Part shown: in pieces, positions 63,191 to 64,000 of the stretch
How positions within the stretch are numbered: the first letter of the stretch is position 1
Layout: the number at the start of each line of letters is the position of its first letter
Position numbers and translations under genes: made by a program
DNA from: Yersinia nurmii
Lineage (GTDB): Bacteria > Pseudomonadota > Gammaproteobacteria > Enterobacterales > Enterobacteriaceae
Direction of reading: 5' to 3'
Length of the DNA stretch: 64,000 nt
NCBI RefSeq assembly: GCF_001112925.1
Contig: NZ_CPYD01000012.1
Location: 1-64,000, forward strand
The notes under the pieces: model-generated
The model's database searches: none
What the model saw: the letters and a program-made list of their open reading frames with translations, nothing else
Told to the model about the DNA's origin: nothing

Positions 63191-63556
63191 ATGAAAAAGA
63201 CGGTATTCACTTTGACTGCGATGATGATGGCGCTGGGTAGCATGGCTGTATCGGCTCAAAATCACGATCAGGAGCAACGCACCGCGAAGTTGCCCACCTG
63301 CGTGGGATTGACTCAGGCCAAGGTGGCGACTCAGGTGAAACGTGACTTTTTGCAAAATCGCATTGTCCGTTGGGAGTCGGATAAAAAGCTGCTGGGAACC
63401 GCGACGCCGGTGGCTTGGGTCAGTCCGGATGATATCAATGGGAAAGACGATATCTGGGAAGTGCCGCTGACGGTTCGCGGGACCAAAGCGAATAAAAGCT
63501 ACGACGTGGTGCTGAACTGCGTTGAGGGGACGATTACCTACAGTTTGCCGCAGTAA
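63191..63556 (+). CDS. yebF: secreted protein YebF
   Basis: A 121-residue protein with a signal peptide (residues 1-22) and a mature part like E. coli YebF ('KRDFLQNRIVRWESDKK', 'PVAWVSPDDINGKDDIWEVPLTVRG'), with a cysteine pair. In E. coli YebF passes the outer membrane to the medium by way of OmpF. ATG 63191 has TGGAGGAG; an upstream frame to 63149 is not used. Next to ptrB in this direction. Confidence 0.9.
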   Translation: MKKTVFTLTAMMMALGSMAVSAQNHDQEQRTAKLPTCVGLTQAKVATQVKRDFLQNRIVRWESDKKLLGTATPVAWVSPDDINGKDDIWEVPLTVRGTKANKSYDVVLNCVEGTITYSLPQ

Positions 63557-63836
63557 CAGGTTAGATGCAGCCTGGTTTTATTCGCTAATGTTATTTTGAA
63601 AAACAGTGTCTGGGTGCCGCTTTCTGACTGAAATCCCGATTCGCAGGAACGGCATCCGGCACTGATTATAGTTTCTCCGAATTATTCAACCAATGTTTAC
63701 ATTACCCCTCGATACAACCCTTATTTATCATATGGTTACCATGACATCTAATTTGATGAAAACGTGCAGGTGCTCTTGGCATCGTGTGTTAATCGTGTCA
63801 CTCTGACAAACATATATTGATACGGATAATTCACAG

Positions 63837-64000
63837 ATGAACACACCTCCAAAGGCGATCAAACGCCCTCATACCATGACCTTGCACGGCGATACTCGTG
63901 TAGATGATTATTATTGGCTCCGCGATGATGAGCGGAGCAATCCCGAAGTTTTAAGCTACCTGCAGGCGGAAAATGATTTCACCGAGGCGGTGTTACGGTC
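63837..64000 (+). CDS. ptrB: oligopeptidase B, PtrB (5' part only)
   Basis: The first 54 codons of a serine peptidase of the prolyl-oligopeptidase family: '[27 protein letters not shown]' fits the N-terminus of PtrB, which cuts peptides after Arg or Lys. The frame runs off the window end. In E. coli yebF and ptrB are neighbours too. ATG 63837 chosen; the RBS region is not strong. Confidence 0.9.
   Translation, partial: MNTPPKAIKRPHTMTLHGDTRVDDYYWLRDDERSNPEVLSYLQAENDFTEAVLR

Noticed and set aside
1..64000. CRISPR arrays, insertion sequences, tRNA and rRNA genes
   Set aside because: I looked for regular spaced repeats, transposase motifs, tRNA-like cloverleaf sequences with CCA ends and rRNA conserved stretches and found none that I could support.

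Overview
The window reads as chromosomal DNA of a member of the Enterobacterales, most probably the Yersiniaceae (Yersinia, Serratia or a near relative). I infer this from gene content: a FcuA-type ferrichrome receptor, a long acidic-tailed YoaH, MgrB, CspC/YobF, DbpA, PagP, and the manXYZ-yobD-mntP and nudL-pabB-yoaH blocks. Species cannot be set from the sequence alone. Composition is moderate, with clearly AT-richer stretches at about 14.5-18.7 kb and 37-38 kb.

Left part (0-32 kb), mostly accessory. It opens with a methyltransferase, a small lipoprotein, an acetyltransferase and a large exported protein with MORN-like repeats. A DUF1266/J-protein pair (YbeU/DjlC type) follows, convergent with its likely Hsp70 partner HscC. 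Then come ddlA and a compact regulator/PLP-dehydratase/RidA operon that looks like hydroxy-amino-acid catabolism. An AT-rich island follows with a lipase, HdeB, and a two-gene cytolethal distending toxin locus: a lectin-like CdtA/C protein and a CdtB nuclease with its active-site residues intact. After that lie a PAS-GGDEF cyclase, a RIO kinase, an ABC exporter, an AhpD-like protein, a three-gene oxidoreductase operon divergent from a LysR regulator, an APC antiporter, a broken acetyltransferase, a pair of tiny membrane-protein genes and a MarA-like regulator.

Right part (32-64 kb), mostly core. Gene order follows the E. coli region around 40-41 min in one direction: yobH, mgrB, yebO, yobF-cspC, rlmA, mntP, yobD, manZYX, yoaE, sdaA, nudL-pabB, yoaH, purT, dbpA, yebG, yebF and ptrB (cut by the window end). 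Inserted among these are two phage-type small genes (DUF2591, DUF4060), an aromatic amino acid permease, pagP, a laccase-domain paralogue, a second FtsI-like transpeptidase (PBP3SAL type), a GhoS-like orphan, an iron block (fhuF, fcuA), and an unrecognised Rossmann/SLOG-like protein. Several genes too short for ordinary gene callers are present, including mgrB, yobF and three single-span membrane peptides.

Regulation that can be seen includes a yybP-ykoY manganese riboswitch with an upstream Fur-like palindrome before mntP, a Fur-like site between fhuF and fcuA, a PurR box before purT, Mlc/CRP-like sites before manX, a degenerate LexA box before yebG, and many intrinsic terminators.
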